Source of the DNA: Brevipalpus yothersi
Lineage: Eukaryota > Arthropoda > Arachnida > Trombidiformes > Tenuipalpidae
NCBI GenBank assembly: GCA_003956705.1
Contig: QZCP01000112.1
Coordinates: 584,712 to 648,711 of the forward strand
Reading direction: 5' to 3'
DNA: 64,000 nucleotides
Every line of letters begins with the position of its first letter. The stretch's first letter is position 1. The notes below the pieces were generated by a model. That model did no database searches. It saw nothing but the letters and a program-made list of their open reading frames with translations, and had not been told where the DNA came from. Below are positions 46,701 to 56,618 of the stretch, piece by piece. Position numbers and translations under genes: made by a program.

Positions 46701-47197
46701 CGGGGCTGATTGAAAAAAGAATAGGCTGTCCAGTTAATGTGTCCATCTGTGAGGCCAAAAGACTGACCCATCGCCTCAATTCTTCAGTGAAAAGTGACCT
46801 AAATTTTTGGGGTACCCAAAAATATAGGTGGAAAGAAATCCTATGCGCCAGCGGCTCATGGCATCAAATGAATCTTTTGGGGAGAAAAAGATGCAGATGC
46901 GGTGGTCCATTGACTGGTAGACACTTTATTAACAACTGTTTAATGATCAATCAATGTAAAGCTGAATGGTTAAGAGGGATAAGTAAATTTAATCTGCCGG
47001 TACAGGAAATCATGAGGAGAGCGGACAGTTTTGAAAAAATAAGCGATGTCTACAATATAACGAGGATCGCTTTACGCTTCAACGGAGTCAAGCTGATACA
47101 ATGGAATGACCCTAGAAATATCCTGGATAAAGTGTCTATTCGACTGAAGAAAAGTTATGTCCATCGTAGATACCCGGGACAGCAGCTACAAGAGTAA
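43739..47197 (+). CDS. APE-type endonuclease / reverse transcriptase (non-LTR ORF2-like)
   Basis: 1,152 aa. The N-terminal ~220 residues are an apurinic-endonuclease fold with catalytic landmarks present: Asn13 (IQTNVQKS), Glu40 (SVCESP), AGDFN at 132-136 and TDHR at 207-210. The reverse transcriptase spans about 440-780, with LKVRPIAIQNP, NFDYSNAFEDFGW (549-560), WQGGISSPKNF and the catalytic KFADD (639-643). A C-terminal knuckle CRCGGPLTGRHFINNC matches those of R1/TRAS/SART and related clades. No RNase H is seen. All catalytic acids are intact. It belongs to the I/Jockey/R1 broad group; the exact clade needs a tree. Confidence 0.93.
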   Translation: MTYRPSVKVIQTNVQKSSDAIISALIKTKSEELWVISVCESPDSINLITREFDPKIKCITNGETSIIASSEWTIAAQPTGIPMVAMRCVLKGKQVGFVALHWRYWKDPHGEMFEKLENILRKELYGHDTIIAGDFNTEHPLWSLSAPRLNAQFVVEIIGKFNLKNFTEPTEDTWTREKGKKRYWLDTILISQRRECMRFSIDWPKGTDHRSIEAEIRLESVKEKAQLTGCNWALVEECLKNSVYKFAPPYTVPVSEDWLLQEHREIIAILSTTLCECALDSKGRGVRQMDKLIRKRKAVKGKLNRLKKSLSSLEQVISLSRQLDDINSSIKSLGTKKVDAIYESLRKEKANAWDICREVLGPDWTKLRPESFIQNVESLSKERNKFLGLFGGIQGPRASPKPQYYDIAGFTEKEWRKICRTVGKKRCLFERFLDSKGMAIMLKVMPKARTFIELSIAHSYVPLACLESRIQLIEKSDGLKVRPIAIQNPVARVFDACFACLVDRYYRGEIPRQFGFVKEKSVDELFLRWSDIIEKAAQKKNSYCLMWNFDYSNAFEDFGWDHTMRELRENSRAPEGLINLFSFCLKHRISFVKENDSIWTREHRTGSWQGGISSPKNFAMATKNLIINEAGGVKVHTLKFADDIIIISDPIPMAHWRTRLRMFNWTKNRLTIDIIRQLKERSSRTGLSLNEEKTKCIAFANDWCLSKKIAGSGSMKFMGIELNSGKFPRTFPFINKRLELIKSLFRRRFSQLDQLPTKALGFVYDGLVNSILRYFACFCYRFNEKWSKKDFLRTAEILCGIRGSPVIFELLNAKEPETCMRDHFVNQSLRWGAESTILEDLGIQHLCIRSEQKEIRIYRVSETLISRLGRLEQFFEAKIEYFAATGWCVSSGRYSMDITYGTGVLSPLRISKRCVLNQDVVGDDIEAVGQWCVNSAIKYAAECEEDVIFHILKIPESWLDHYNQVACNIRNAMARRRGIWLFMDSRDSGLIEKRIGCPVNVSICEAKRLTHRLNSSVKSDLNFWGTQKYRWKEILCASGSWHQMNLLGRKRCRCGGPLTGRHFINNCLMINQCKAEWLRGISKFNLPVQEIMRRADSFEKISDVYNITRIALRFNGVKLIQWNDPRNILDKVSIRLKKSYVHRRYPGQQLQE

Positions 47198-47679
47198 TAA
47201 GGCACATTCGATCGGGATCGGTCTGCTGATAGTGACTAACCAAATCCTCGTCCCGATTTCCGGTGAGATCCTGACGACAAAGCCGACAAGTTTGAAGACG
47301 AGTGGCAGTCACAGCATATTGTCGCAAGTGATCAAGATGGATGAAGGTAAAATCATCAGCTAGAAAAGCCATCCTGTAATAATTGCGAACATACTTTGCT
47401 TGACTGAGTGGCTTGACGGTAGGATCGGCTTGAATTCGAGCGATGATCCCATCAAGATCGGCCACCTCGGAGGTGCTCAAGGAATAGCGTTGAATGACTC
47501 GCCGGCGAGCTCTAAGGTATCGGCTCTGGAAGATGGCAAAATCATTGTACTCAATCTCACCTAAAAGAACAAAGAAATCAATCTCACTATGAAAACAGAG
47601 CGCAACTAATGTACTTACGGGCCATTATATAAGGGCCAGAGGGACGATTTTTAGAAGTATTTTTTGAATCCGAAGACAT
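47136..47679 (-). CDS. Antisense, spliced zinc-finger gene of the same family
   Basis: Exon 1 is 47679-47619 and exon 2 is 47560-47136. A 58-nt GT-AG intron joins ATGGCC-C to GT-GAG-ATT in frame, giving 161 aa. The finger is CRLCRQDLTGNRDEDLVSH-x9-C, so C-x2-C-x12-H is identical in spacing to ORFs 1-5, with only the last loop longer. It is followed by LITL, and preceded by the strand RMAFLADDFTFIHL. Its last 62 nt overlap the RT ORF tail to tail. It is transcribed opposite to the RT and divergent from the two-finger ORF at 47758. The intron would survive in a sense RNA intermediate. Confidence 0.7.
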
Positions 47680-47757
47680 GACGGAAGGATAGCTCAGTAT
47701 GAGAATGGCTCACTAGGAGAGAAGAAAGAGGGTAATAAAACACAATGAATTGTTGGA

Positions 47758-48963
47758 ATGATGATCCTAAATGACGAGCGTCAAAACAACGATGAATGGT
47801 GTAATAACGGTGTTCGAACTTTTCTGACTAATATGAGTCATAAAGTAGCTTCTTTTCCAGAGGGCGTTGAGATGAAACTCAAGCTACAAGCCACGAAAGT
47901 TTGGATCCATGGCACATGTGAACGATCAAAATTTGTCTTCCACTGTTGTGAGGATGAATTGGTGACCAAACCAAACCCATGGATTGACTACTGTGAAGAA
48001 TTGCTTGAAGTTTACATCTGTGATATCACTGAAGAAGTTCACATACTGTGTGGTCAACTTGGTAGTAGGAGCGTTAGAGAGGTAAGCTGTCTATTAACAA
48101 AAGGGTGGTTATTGTGCAGGGACATTGACAGGATAGCAAAGGCATTGGAATTTTTTGGTTTCAAATGTAAATTCACCAGAAACAACTGCTCTGAAACAGC
48201 AACAATCATTAGACAAGTTGGTAAGAAAAAGTTTACAGGCGCCGTTCTTGGTCCAGAGTGCTTCATCTGTTCGCCAGTAAAGTCTGATTGTATCATGGAA
48301 TCAGTGGCAGATATAAATGGTACCAAATCAGATCGGAGAGAGGAGATATACGTGGATGTTGACAACAAGTGTCCCTGCTGGAACAAGATCAAAGATGATC
48401 TCTCGAAAGAGATCCTGAAAGCTAAGAATCTGGATGACTGTCCCCCAACAATCAAGGAATCAAAAGCAGCCGAGCTCAAGCCACTCATCTCTAATTCAGA
48501 AGATGCCAGATTGAATGGATTGGTGACTGAAGAAGAGAAGAGTGTTGGTCCACTATTACATGAGATCGAAGGAGTAGCAAGCTTATCGGAAAGAGAAAAG
48601 AAGCAGATAATGTTCTCCTTGAAAAACAATCTGCTGCCATTTGTAACTCTTCACAATTTGAGTGCTATCTTCACAATTTGCCCAACAACAGGTCCGAACG
48701 GCTCAAGCAAACATCTATGTATTCTATGCTCGAAATGGTACAACAACAGGATCTCTCTCCTTTCCCATATTCAGAACAAACACACTGGTTTCTGGCACCG
48801 CTGTAATCAATGTTGGAAATTCTTCAGTGATGAGAGATGTATCAAAAAACATTACAGGGTGAATCATGAGACTAGAGTTTCAAGTGTGTACAACGTATGC
48901 TGTCTCGCTAAGCCATCATATTCAAAAGAAAGCATCAGCATCGGTAAATCGTTTCATGGATGA
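47758..48963 (+). CDS. Two-finger C2H2 protein of the element
   Basis: 401 aa. The N-terminal ~300 residues are cysteine-rich without a fold I recognise (several CxxC-like pairs, for example CPCW, CFIC). Near the C-terminus are two fingers of C-x2-C-x12-H-x4-H spacing: CILCSKWYNN... and CNQCWKFFSD.... They are separated by a short linker. Similar finger pairs occur at the DNA-binding ends of some retroelement proteins. The stop overlaps the next ORF as ATGA. Confidence 0.7.
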   Translation: MMILNDERQNNDEWCNNGVRTFLTNMSHKVASFPEGVEMKLKLQATKVWIHGTCERSKFVFHCCEDELVTKPNPWIDYCEELLEVYICDITEEVHILCGQLGSRSVREVSCLLTKGWLLCRDIDRIAKALEFFGFKCKFTRNNCSETATIIRQVGKKKFTGAVLGPECFICSPVKSDCIMESVADINGTKSDRREEIYVDVDNKCPCWNKIKDDLSKEILKAKNLDDCPPTIKESKAAELKPLISNSEDARLNGLVTEEEKSVGPLLHEIEGVASLSEREKKQIMFSLKNNLLPFVTLHNLSAIFTICPTTGPNGSSKHLCILCSKWYNNRISLLSHIQNKHTGFWHRCNQCWKFFSDERCIKKHYRVNHETRVSSVYNVCCLAKPSYSKESISIGKSFHG

Positions 48964-49205
48964 GAATTCATCGGGAAACATGGATAAACAAAAGACACCT
49001 AAAGTCTATCACCCACCTTCAGGATAGTGTGCGAATACCTCATCTCGATTTCATCAATCATCTTTTAATACGCCGAATGTCTCTCTTCCGTAAATTCGAA
49101 ACTTCCATTAATTTTCTTCCATTAATTTTTCTCCCATTAATTTTTTCCTTAATTTCTTTTTACATACACACAGTAATCATTTTTCCTAGATATTTGATAA
49201 TCTAA
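48960..49205 (+). CDS. ATGA-overlapped small membrane-peptide ORF
   Basis: 81 codons, starting in the ATGA that also contains the stop of the preceding ORF. The N-terminus is basic. The C-terminal ~30 residues are hydrophobic (FLPLIFLPLIFSLISFYI) and partly encoded by a short tandem repeat (attaattttctt-type), so the open frame could be fortuitous. It parallels the 32-codon membrane ORF upstream. Confidence 0.4.
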   Translation: MRIHRETWINKRHLKSITHLQDSVRIPHLDFINHLLIRRMSLFRKFETSINFLPLIFLPLIFSLISFYIHTVIIFPRYLII

Positions 49206-49308
49206 CTTTTTGTATCAAGAAACAAGCCGAAGCTCATCAGATAAGTAAATAGTTGGTAAAGTAATAATTAATTATACGGGTGCTCATTTTACATCGGTTT
49301 ATCGAGGC

Positions 49309-49385
49309 CTATGGCGAAGAAATATACCGAAGAGTGGACCTCTCACGAAGGCTAGGCTGACGTGTGAGCTCTTCTTGGGCCATAG
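49309..49385 (+). promoter_or_regulatory. Stem-loop in the element's 3' UTR
   Basis: Three nested pairings: CTATGGC (49309-49315) with GCCATAG (49379-49385), GAAGAG (49329-49334) with CTCTTC (49369-49374), and CTCTCACG (49340-49347) with CGTGTGAG (49361-49368, one mismatch). In several non-LTR elements a 3' stem-loop is what the reverse transcriptase recognises; that role here is inferred. Confidence 0.6.
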
Positions 49386-49431
49386 CCCATCACTCCTGTG
49401 AAATTAGTACAAAAGAGACTGCTTTTTGACT

Positions 49432-49510
49432 TGTGTTTCGGCGAATTAATTTTGTTCTCAAAAAAGTGTTTCCAATTAATATTTTTGGCCATTCTTATTT
49501 AAAATATTTA
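49432..49510 (+). repeat. 3' terminal segment of the element
   Basis: Matches 37369-37440 of the deleted copy from tttcggcgaa to ttaaaatatt and diverges beyond. This defines the 3' end without a poly(A) tail. Confidence 0.8.
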
Positions 49511-49779
49511 GAATAGAAGTAAAATAAGAAATAAAATTATCGGTGTGTATATCGGTTAAAGTCACATGATAGGAGCGCTAATGTCGAATGTGCATGTTGT
49601 GACTTAAGCGATTCCAAATAAATAAAAAAATAAATGCTCATTTGAACCGGCTTTTCACCCCGTACTTGTTCCATTTTTCTCCTTTTTGGCCATGTGAACG
49701 ATTGTGAAATTTTTGCCTCTATTGTGTCCATTTTTCCTACACTTTATCCTGTCTGTGATATAAATTCCAAGTAGTGACA

Positions 49780-52700
49780 ATGCTGCGAGAGTGTGAACAC
49801 GGAGAGGAAGAACTTTCCTTCTGTGAAAATATGGTAACTCATAGCGTTTCTGATGGAAAGTGTGCCCGAAAACTAATTAGAAATTTTACTCTCCAATCAA
49901 CGGTCATTCAAGCAGTTTGGTGCACTTTCCATGATCTCGAAGAAGATAAATCCATGGAAGCTATCTGTGCAATCGATTCTTCTCGTTTGGAAATCTTTTC
50001 CAATGAAGGAGATAACTTTCCAACCGGCTTGCCATTTAAAGTAAGTGAAACTCTAGCGATAGAATGTTTTGTAATCCATATTTTATCCTCTTAATCATTC
50101 TTTCAGGTGTCGAAAATTATTGGTACTAAACTAGGATTACTCCTTGAGCGTGCACCCCAACCTTGTGAAGCGATAAATCTGCCTATTCTTTTCTTCTTAA
50201 GTTATCCTCATAGAGATATTGGCCCAGTGATCGTCAAGCCAGTTCCAAAAGATGAATCACTTGGTTATCTTACAATTGCCAATAAGCTAGAGTTAGTTTT
50301 CTTTGATAAGCAGACCAATTTTTGCCTCTTCTATCATAAAATTGATGGAACTCATAGTGTATGGAGGCTTCGACGAGCCAATGAAAAAGAAATAGAACTG
50401 ATAACCTCTAATAATAATCCAAAGATTAACAACGAATCACGAGTTTCAATCCTAGATTCACCCCTAGTGAACACTTTGAGGCACTCTCCCTGCCAAACTA
50501 GCTTCTCTGGTGCCAATCTCAACTCTCCTTTCAGAAGCTCAAATAGACAAGCCTCAACAGCGATGATAGCATCTCCAATATTCAAGGAAGACCGTGGATC
50601 TCCTCGTTCCCCTCATTTTCTCTCTCCTCTACGGACAGGCCGACTTGCACCCTCTCCAGCATCTCCACTACTCCGTAATTTTACTACTCCTCAGAACAGA
50701 GAGATGAAAACTCCCGTCCAAGGATCAGCTCTGAGAAAGGAGATCTTCGCTTATTCCTCTGGAGATCGATTGGCGACTCCACTTCGTTCAGCTTTCATCG
50801 TCGATCCATTTGATGAGGTTGATGCTCCACTCCTATTGGAAGTATGTATCGAGCATGTTTGGAATGAGCCAGCTCACGGGTTGACTGGAAAAACTCGCAA
50901 AGCTTTTGTTACACAAGATTGTATGGGTCAGAATTATATGGCTTATCTGCTAGGTCAGCAGCAGCAACTGAAACTTATAAGATTTGATCCATGCAATGAT
51001 GGAAAAAAAATTATCTTTGGACCTCTCAATCTGATCACAGCTAAGGACGCTGAGCCTATTGAAAGTTTATCCATGATGTGTGTGCTTGATCACTCAAATA
51101 ATATCATCCTATATAGTGGTATAAACAAAGTTAGTACGGTTCATGTTGCCTCCTTGCTTCCAACTTCGACTCTCATTAGTTCCTCTTCGAACAAATCGTA
51201 TCCAATGCAATCCCCTGTACTTCGTAGGGGAAATTTAGCATCTTCTACCCGCCAAACTAGCTCTCAAGGACATCAATCCAGATTTTCCTCTGAAACCGAA
51301 CTACCCTCAGTTTTGCACGACCAGAGCCAAAGTTCTGTGTATGATCCAGAGTCCAATATCAGTTCATTCGCCTACAAGTCAATTGCAAATATATTATCCA
51401 TCAAAGACAATGTCCGCGATCGCATCACAATTGAAACAAATGCTTCGAATTTCCGCATATCGATTCCTCCTCTTGCCACCTCTGGGGTAGTCAAGATGTG
51501 CCTAGAGGCTCTCAAGACTGTTCTTCCCCGTGAAGTTGGCATTCATCTTATAATAAGATGGTACTCTCTTCGAAATCCTCCGGGTTTACATGATTATACT
51601 CCTGAAAAAGAACTAGATTCCTTCAAATACTGTCTGCTCTCCTTGATCGGATATGAACTTGACACTAACGCTTTCGACATGGAATACTATCCCAATATAT
51701 CACCGTCGGTGGGGAAAAAACTGAATTCTGAGAGTGATGAGAAAGGCTCTGATGATGACTGGCTTTGGTTAATCTCGAATTCTCCCTCTTCTGCGAAAAG
51801 AACTCTGGTTCGACGCTCATCTAATGAGATCTCACGGACAATAAGCCCCTCCAACCCTCTCTTTCCATACTTGCCCTCGATTCTGTTCACTCTCCATCTC
51901 ATCCATGAAGAGCTTCTACTGCATCTTCTCATGAAGGACTATGCTCCTCAGTTGTGTGATATAATCTACATGATAGCGAGTGATTTGAAACGAATATCAT
52001 ACCAGGACTACTATTGGAGAATGGCCCCCAATATTTGCTCAACTCTCAATAATCCTCCACGGATCTCTAAGAAAGATTTCAAATTACTCAATCACCCTAG
52101 TTTTCTCACAGATTCACCTCCAATTGTTTATAATCATCTTCAATCGCTGGTAGTCAGCAATGGATCACCTTTTCCCTCGATTCCTAAAATAACCCAGCAG
52201 ATTCGGCGTTTGGTTCTCTTATTTACATGTTTCCAGAATTCATCATTCACGGAAAGTGATGTTCTAACCCCAATCGGTCATTCGAAATTGGACTTTGGGG
52301 ACGAAATTGAGATATGCTCTGGCTCACCTCATGAGAAGATCGTTCTCTGTTTGAATAAGTTGGAAATGACTCTCAACGATCTCAAGTGTCTTCCTCCAGG
52401 TCTTGTACTTCCTATTTGGAATGCAATATTCAATTGCAAACCTGATCCGCCTATCATATGGACTAGTGAATGTTACACACTTATCGGACGAGAAGATCTT
52501 GCTATCCTCAGTGGATCTAGAGTTCCTAAATATCCTATCCAAGTTGATAAAGTTTTGGAGTTTGACAACGATGATGACGGACTAAGTAGTTTGAATCGAG
52601 AGGCTTTGAGTTTATTGTTTCCAAATGACAGACGAGTTGACGAGTCTTATGAGCTTCTACAATCATCAAAGCCGGTAATTGTCGCCATTGAACAGAAACC

Positions 52701-55485
52701 GGGAGTCTCAGATCATGATTTCATTGAGGATCAAGAACGTCATTTGTACACGATGAACATTCGAACGTGTGCTCTTCCAGTCGGACGTGGGATGCTGAGT
52801 CTTCGAACTTTTCGACCTGTGGTTGCGAAGAATTTTCCGATCCCTCGCTTGTGTCTCTCAGGTCGTGTTCCACCGAGAAATACTACTGTCGAGGTTTCTC
52901 ACATCGAAACACCTCAAAACATGAATACATGGCCGCTATTTCATAATGGAGTGGCAGCAGGACTCAAAATTTGTCCAAATTCTGATGCAATAGATTCACA
53001 CTGGATCGTCTATAACAAGAACAAAGTAGAATCTCTCTCTAATGCATCAAATGCCGCTGATGCTGCCAATGAACACGCAGGATTTCTTCTAGCTCTTGGT
53101 TTGAATGGATATCTGCCTCGACTATCTTGGATGAATATTCATGACTATTTCAATAAAGGCAATGAACTTGCTCGAGTAGCGATTATTATTGGACTAGCCG
53201 CTGCAAAAAGGGGCACTATGGATATAAATGTGGAAAAAATGCTAAGCATACACGCGGAGGCTTTCCTTCCTCCATCTTCCATCGAAATGGATATCGCGCC
53301 CATCGTAGAAGTTGCTGCAGTGCTTGGAATTGGTCTACTTTATCAGGGGTCTGTACAAAGGCACATCGCGAAGATGCTTTTAGCTGAAATTGGAAGACCT
53401 CCTGGGCCTGAAATGGAACACTACATTGATCGCGAAAGTTATGCGCTTTCTGCTGGCCTTGCACTTGGACTAGTCACTCTCGGGAGAGGAAATGAGCTCA
53501 TATCAACTGTATCCTCCTCTGATTGCGTCTCAATGGCAGATGAGCTGTGTAACTATATGATAGGTGGTCATAAGAGACCACTAACTGCAGGACAAAGAGA
53601 GAAATATAAGACTCCTAGTTATCAAATAAGAGAAGGAGATTGTGTCAATTCTGATGTCACTAGTCCTGGAGCCACGCTAGCATTAGGAATGATGTTCTTC
53701 AATACCAACAACGAAGCTATTGCAAAGTGGGTGACTGCTCCAGATACTCAGTATTTGTTAGAATCTGTTCGTCCAGACTTTCTTCTGCAGCGCACATTAA
53801 GCAAAGGTATGATAATGTGGGATTCAATAAGACCAACCGAAGCATGGATCAAATCTCATTTGCCAACTATTGTGGCAGAGAATGCTCTCAAGAAAGTTGA
53901 CACTCCAAACCCTCGAATAGATTACGAAACCATGAGTCAAGCATATTGCAATATAATTGCTGGCGCTTGCATGGCTATGGGTCTCAAATATGCTGGATCC
54001 GCTAATCAGGATGCATTTGACTCTATCCATGCCTTCGTTAACATCTTCATGAATCTCCCAAATGAGCAAGTATTGGCTGAGCAAGCTGGACGAAGTACCA
54101 TTGAATCGTGCCTCAATGTACTTATCATCTCCTTAGCTATGATAATGGCTGGAACTGGTAACGAGGAAGTTATGCGGATCTGTCGCTATCTTAGATCTCG
54201 AATATCCCAAGTTAATGTTGTGCTATATGGGTCTCATATGGCCACTCACATGGCTCTGGGCCTCCTCTTTTTAGGTGGATGCAGATATACCCTGAGCTCC
54301 TCACCGGAAGCGGTCGCTGCCTTGATTTGTGCTTTTTTCCCTAAATATCCAATTCATAGTAATGATAATCGGTATCACCTTCAAGCGTTTCGTCATCTTT
54401 ATGTTTTGGCGGCTGAGCCTCGGCTTGTCCTTCCCCGTGATATTGATACCGGCAAATTAGTATATGCTCCACTTGTCGTCAAGAAAAAAAGTGGTGAATA
54501 TTTGAACATTCGAGCTCCTTGTTTCCTTCCTCAGCTAGATCTCATCGAAGAAGTAATCCTAGAAAACGATAGATATTGGAAAATTTCCTTTAACATTCAT
54601 CTCAATTGGAAAAATTTGCTGTGAGTATTCGTACTTGTAAGTTAGTTCGTGCTTCTCTAATTTGGGCTTTTTTCAGATCTATGCTCGAGCGTGATGGAAT
54701 CTTGTACATTAAACAGAAAGTTGGTTGTCTACCCTTCAAAGAGGATCCCAAAGGTTACAAGAGCATTCATGCACAATGTATCATGAAAGATGCAGTAAGG
54801 GGGTGGAATTTGAAGCCCGATATGTTGACGTCTTTCTCAAGCAGTCCTCTAGTCCTAAACTACGCTCGTCATCTACTTACTCCCAAATCTCCCATTGCGA
54901 GTGAAGCTGTTTTTCAGAGCAACTTGGCTCTTGTTTTGTTTCATTGTGCATCTAATGAAACTGTAGATTGTCTTCCTTCCATAATGCACTTTTTGAAAAT
55001 GCTGAATGAATGTGAACGAATCACTCCCTTCGATCTCATTCAAGTAAGGCTACTCGAGCACTGTCAATCAAAATGTGATTTCGTGAAAATGGATTTTCTC
55101 AAGCCATTAAGGGCTCTCATTGAGAACAACATGAAAGGTAATTCAAGCCATACTATCTTAATAAATGTAACATTTCAGAGTTTTTGATTTTTTGATTCTT
55201 AGGCATGGACAAGACTTCCTTGGTGAGCTATCTAAGAGGTGAAAAACATCTGTCAGAAATGGATGTACAGATCAATCTAGCACTCATTTATTATCAACTT
55301 CCTCCTTACGCCTCTCTATCACCCCTCAAAGGTAATCATTTACCTAAGAAAAAACTGAGCCCTTAATTTCTTTTTGCAATCATTTTTCAGGTAAAATCTC
55401 TTTCACTGATGTCATGCTGAATTTGCGCCACTTCAATTTACCAACGACTTCGCTGCTAATGCTTTCTGAGATTTTCTCTGAATGA
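49780..55485 (+). CDS. ANAPC1: Anaphase-promoting complex subunit 1
   Basis: The largest scaffold of the APC/C E3 ligase that drives mitotic exit. Exons 49780-50040, 50107-54620, 54677-55137, 55203-55331 and 55391-55485 total 5,460 nt and give 1,819 aa (human 1,944). The N-terminal beta-propeller region is interrupted by a Ser/Pro-rich loop (residues ~190-300) with many SP sites typical of CDK regulation. Proteasome/cyclosome (PC) repeats follow: AGFLLALGLNGYL, SAGLALGLVTLGRG, GATLALGMMFF, GACMAMGLKYAG and THMALGLLFLGG. Then comes the ARHLL-type C-terminal region (NYARHLLTP). It starts 270 bp beyond the element's 3' end. Confidence 0.94.
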
Positions 55486-55698
55486 TTGATTCCCATTGCA
55501 TGTAATAGATTGCTTATTCTTAGAATTTTTATTCATTGGAAATCTCGTTTCAATAAATCAATTTTTTTTATCTCGAAACTAATACTGATACTTGAGTTTT
55601 GCTCATCACTTTCGATCATGAATGGGAGATAAGTGCAGTTGAGTTATCACAGAATGCTTTTTTCAAAACGAATACACGCAAAGTCTTTACCAGATCTA

Positions 55699-56073
55699 TT
55701 AATTTGACTTATCCTTTTCTTCCTGATCGAACTGATCCTCTTTCGAATTGATGATTGCTACAGGCAATAGATCTGAATCGACCCGATTTGCCGCAATGTC
55801 TGCCCTCAATTTTTCAGGGAACAATTGAGAAGATCCAGGGCCGAGATATCCTTTTTCTGCTTGCATCAAAACAATAGACTCGAGACTAGGGTTGGGAAAA
55901 TAAACACTTGTGACACTAATTAGGCTATGAGAACTTGGGGAGTTTTTATTTGATTCAGAGAAAACGGGCTGAGAAAATGTCTCACGATCCCGAACTATCT
56001 CTTTTTTCTCCCGACCATCATCATTAGATTTTGTCTTAAGTTCATCCTTCTTTGTACCTTTATTTTTAGACAT
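55699..56073 (-). CDS. Unknown 124-aa protein
   Basis: A single-exon frame from a true ATG at 56073 to TAA. The N-terminal half is Lys/Asp/Glu-rich and disordered. A more ordered stretch near the C-terminus reads EKGYLGPGSSQLFPEKLRAD. I do not recognise the family. It is convergent with ANAPC1 and 540 bp from the divergent start of the next gene. Composition and the clean ATG make it more credible than a chance frame. Confidence 0.5.
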   Translation of the reverse strand: MSKNKGTKKDELKTKSNDDGREKKEIVRDRETFSQPVFSESNKNSPSSHSLISVTSVYFPNPSLESIVLMQAEKGYLGPGSSQLFPEKLRADIAANRVDSDLLPVAIINSKEDQFDQEEKDKSN

Positions 56074-56618
56074 CTCAAACGACTACATTTAACAACTGGA
56101 TACCATGATTTCATTCATCGAAGAGAGATTCTCGAATTTATTATTCGTTATCCCAATGAGTTAATTGTGAAGCAATCAGATGTGTCTGGATTCCTCAGAA
56201 ACATTAAAACATTGATAAATCAATTTTAATCAAAATAATCTCTAAATCGATATTTCGAGAAATCAAAATTCTCTGGATGCTACCGGAAATTCCAGGCTGG
56301 AATGCGTACTGAATGATGCAACCAACAAGCTGGCCAATTAGCTATTGGCGCGCCATACTCGTACTACTACATTATGATTGGCTGTTATCCAGATTTTAAA
56401 TTTTAACCGCCAATCATAGGTAATAGCTTTACACTGTAGTGTGAGTGTGCAAACTTAACAGAGTGTACCAAAAGTTGAAAAACGGCAAAAATCTGAATCA
56501 TCACAATGTGAATTCATGATTTAATGATCACTGTTTATTGAATCTAAAGTTTCAATTTAAATTCATCACCAGTATTGCGTTCACATTTCAACTCAATTTC
56601 AACTTATTCGAAACTCTA

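Larger units (their letters stand above)
40606..49510 (+). mobile_element. Multi-ORF APE/RT non-LTR-type retroelement with operon-like ORF chain
   Basis: An ~8.9-kb element bounded by sequence shared with the deleted copy at 37.2-37.4 kb. In order on the plus strand: ~480 nt leader; ORF0 (41099); finger ORFs 1 and 2; a 32-codon membrane peptide; finger ORFs 3, 4 and 5; an endonuclease-reverse transcriptase ORF (43739-47197). Then come an antisense spliced finger gene (47679-47136), a two-finger ORF (47758-48963), a membrane-peptide ORF (48960-49205), and a hairpin-bearing 3' UTR ending in AAAATATT with no poly(A). Known non-LTR elements have one or two ORFs. All frames are open, so the copy is young or under selection. 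It could also be a composite of nested insertions. Confidence 0.8.

Noticed and set aside
37233..49510. Interpretation of the two terminal repeats as LTRs
   Set aside because: The 5' and 3' ends of the 9-kb element are different sequences; the short copy is 5' end plus 3' end joined, not a solo LTR. The RT is of non-LTR type with an APE endonuclease.
37233..49510. DNA-transposon (MITE) interpretation from terminal inverted repeats
   Set aside because: I compared both termini in reverse complement and saw no inverted repeat, nor a clear target-site duplication.
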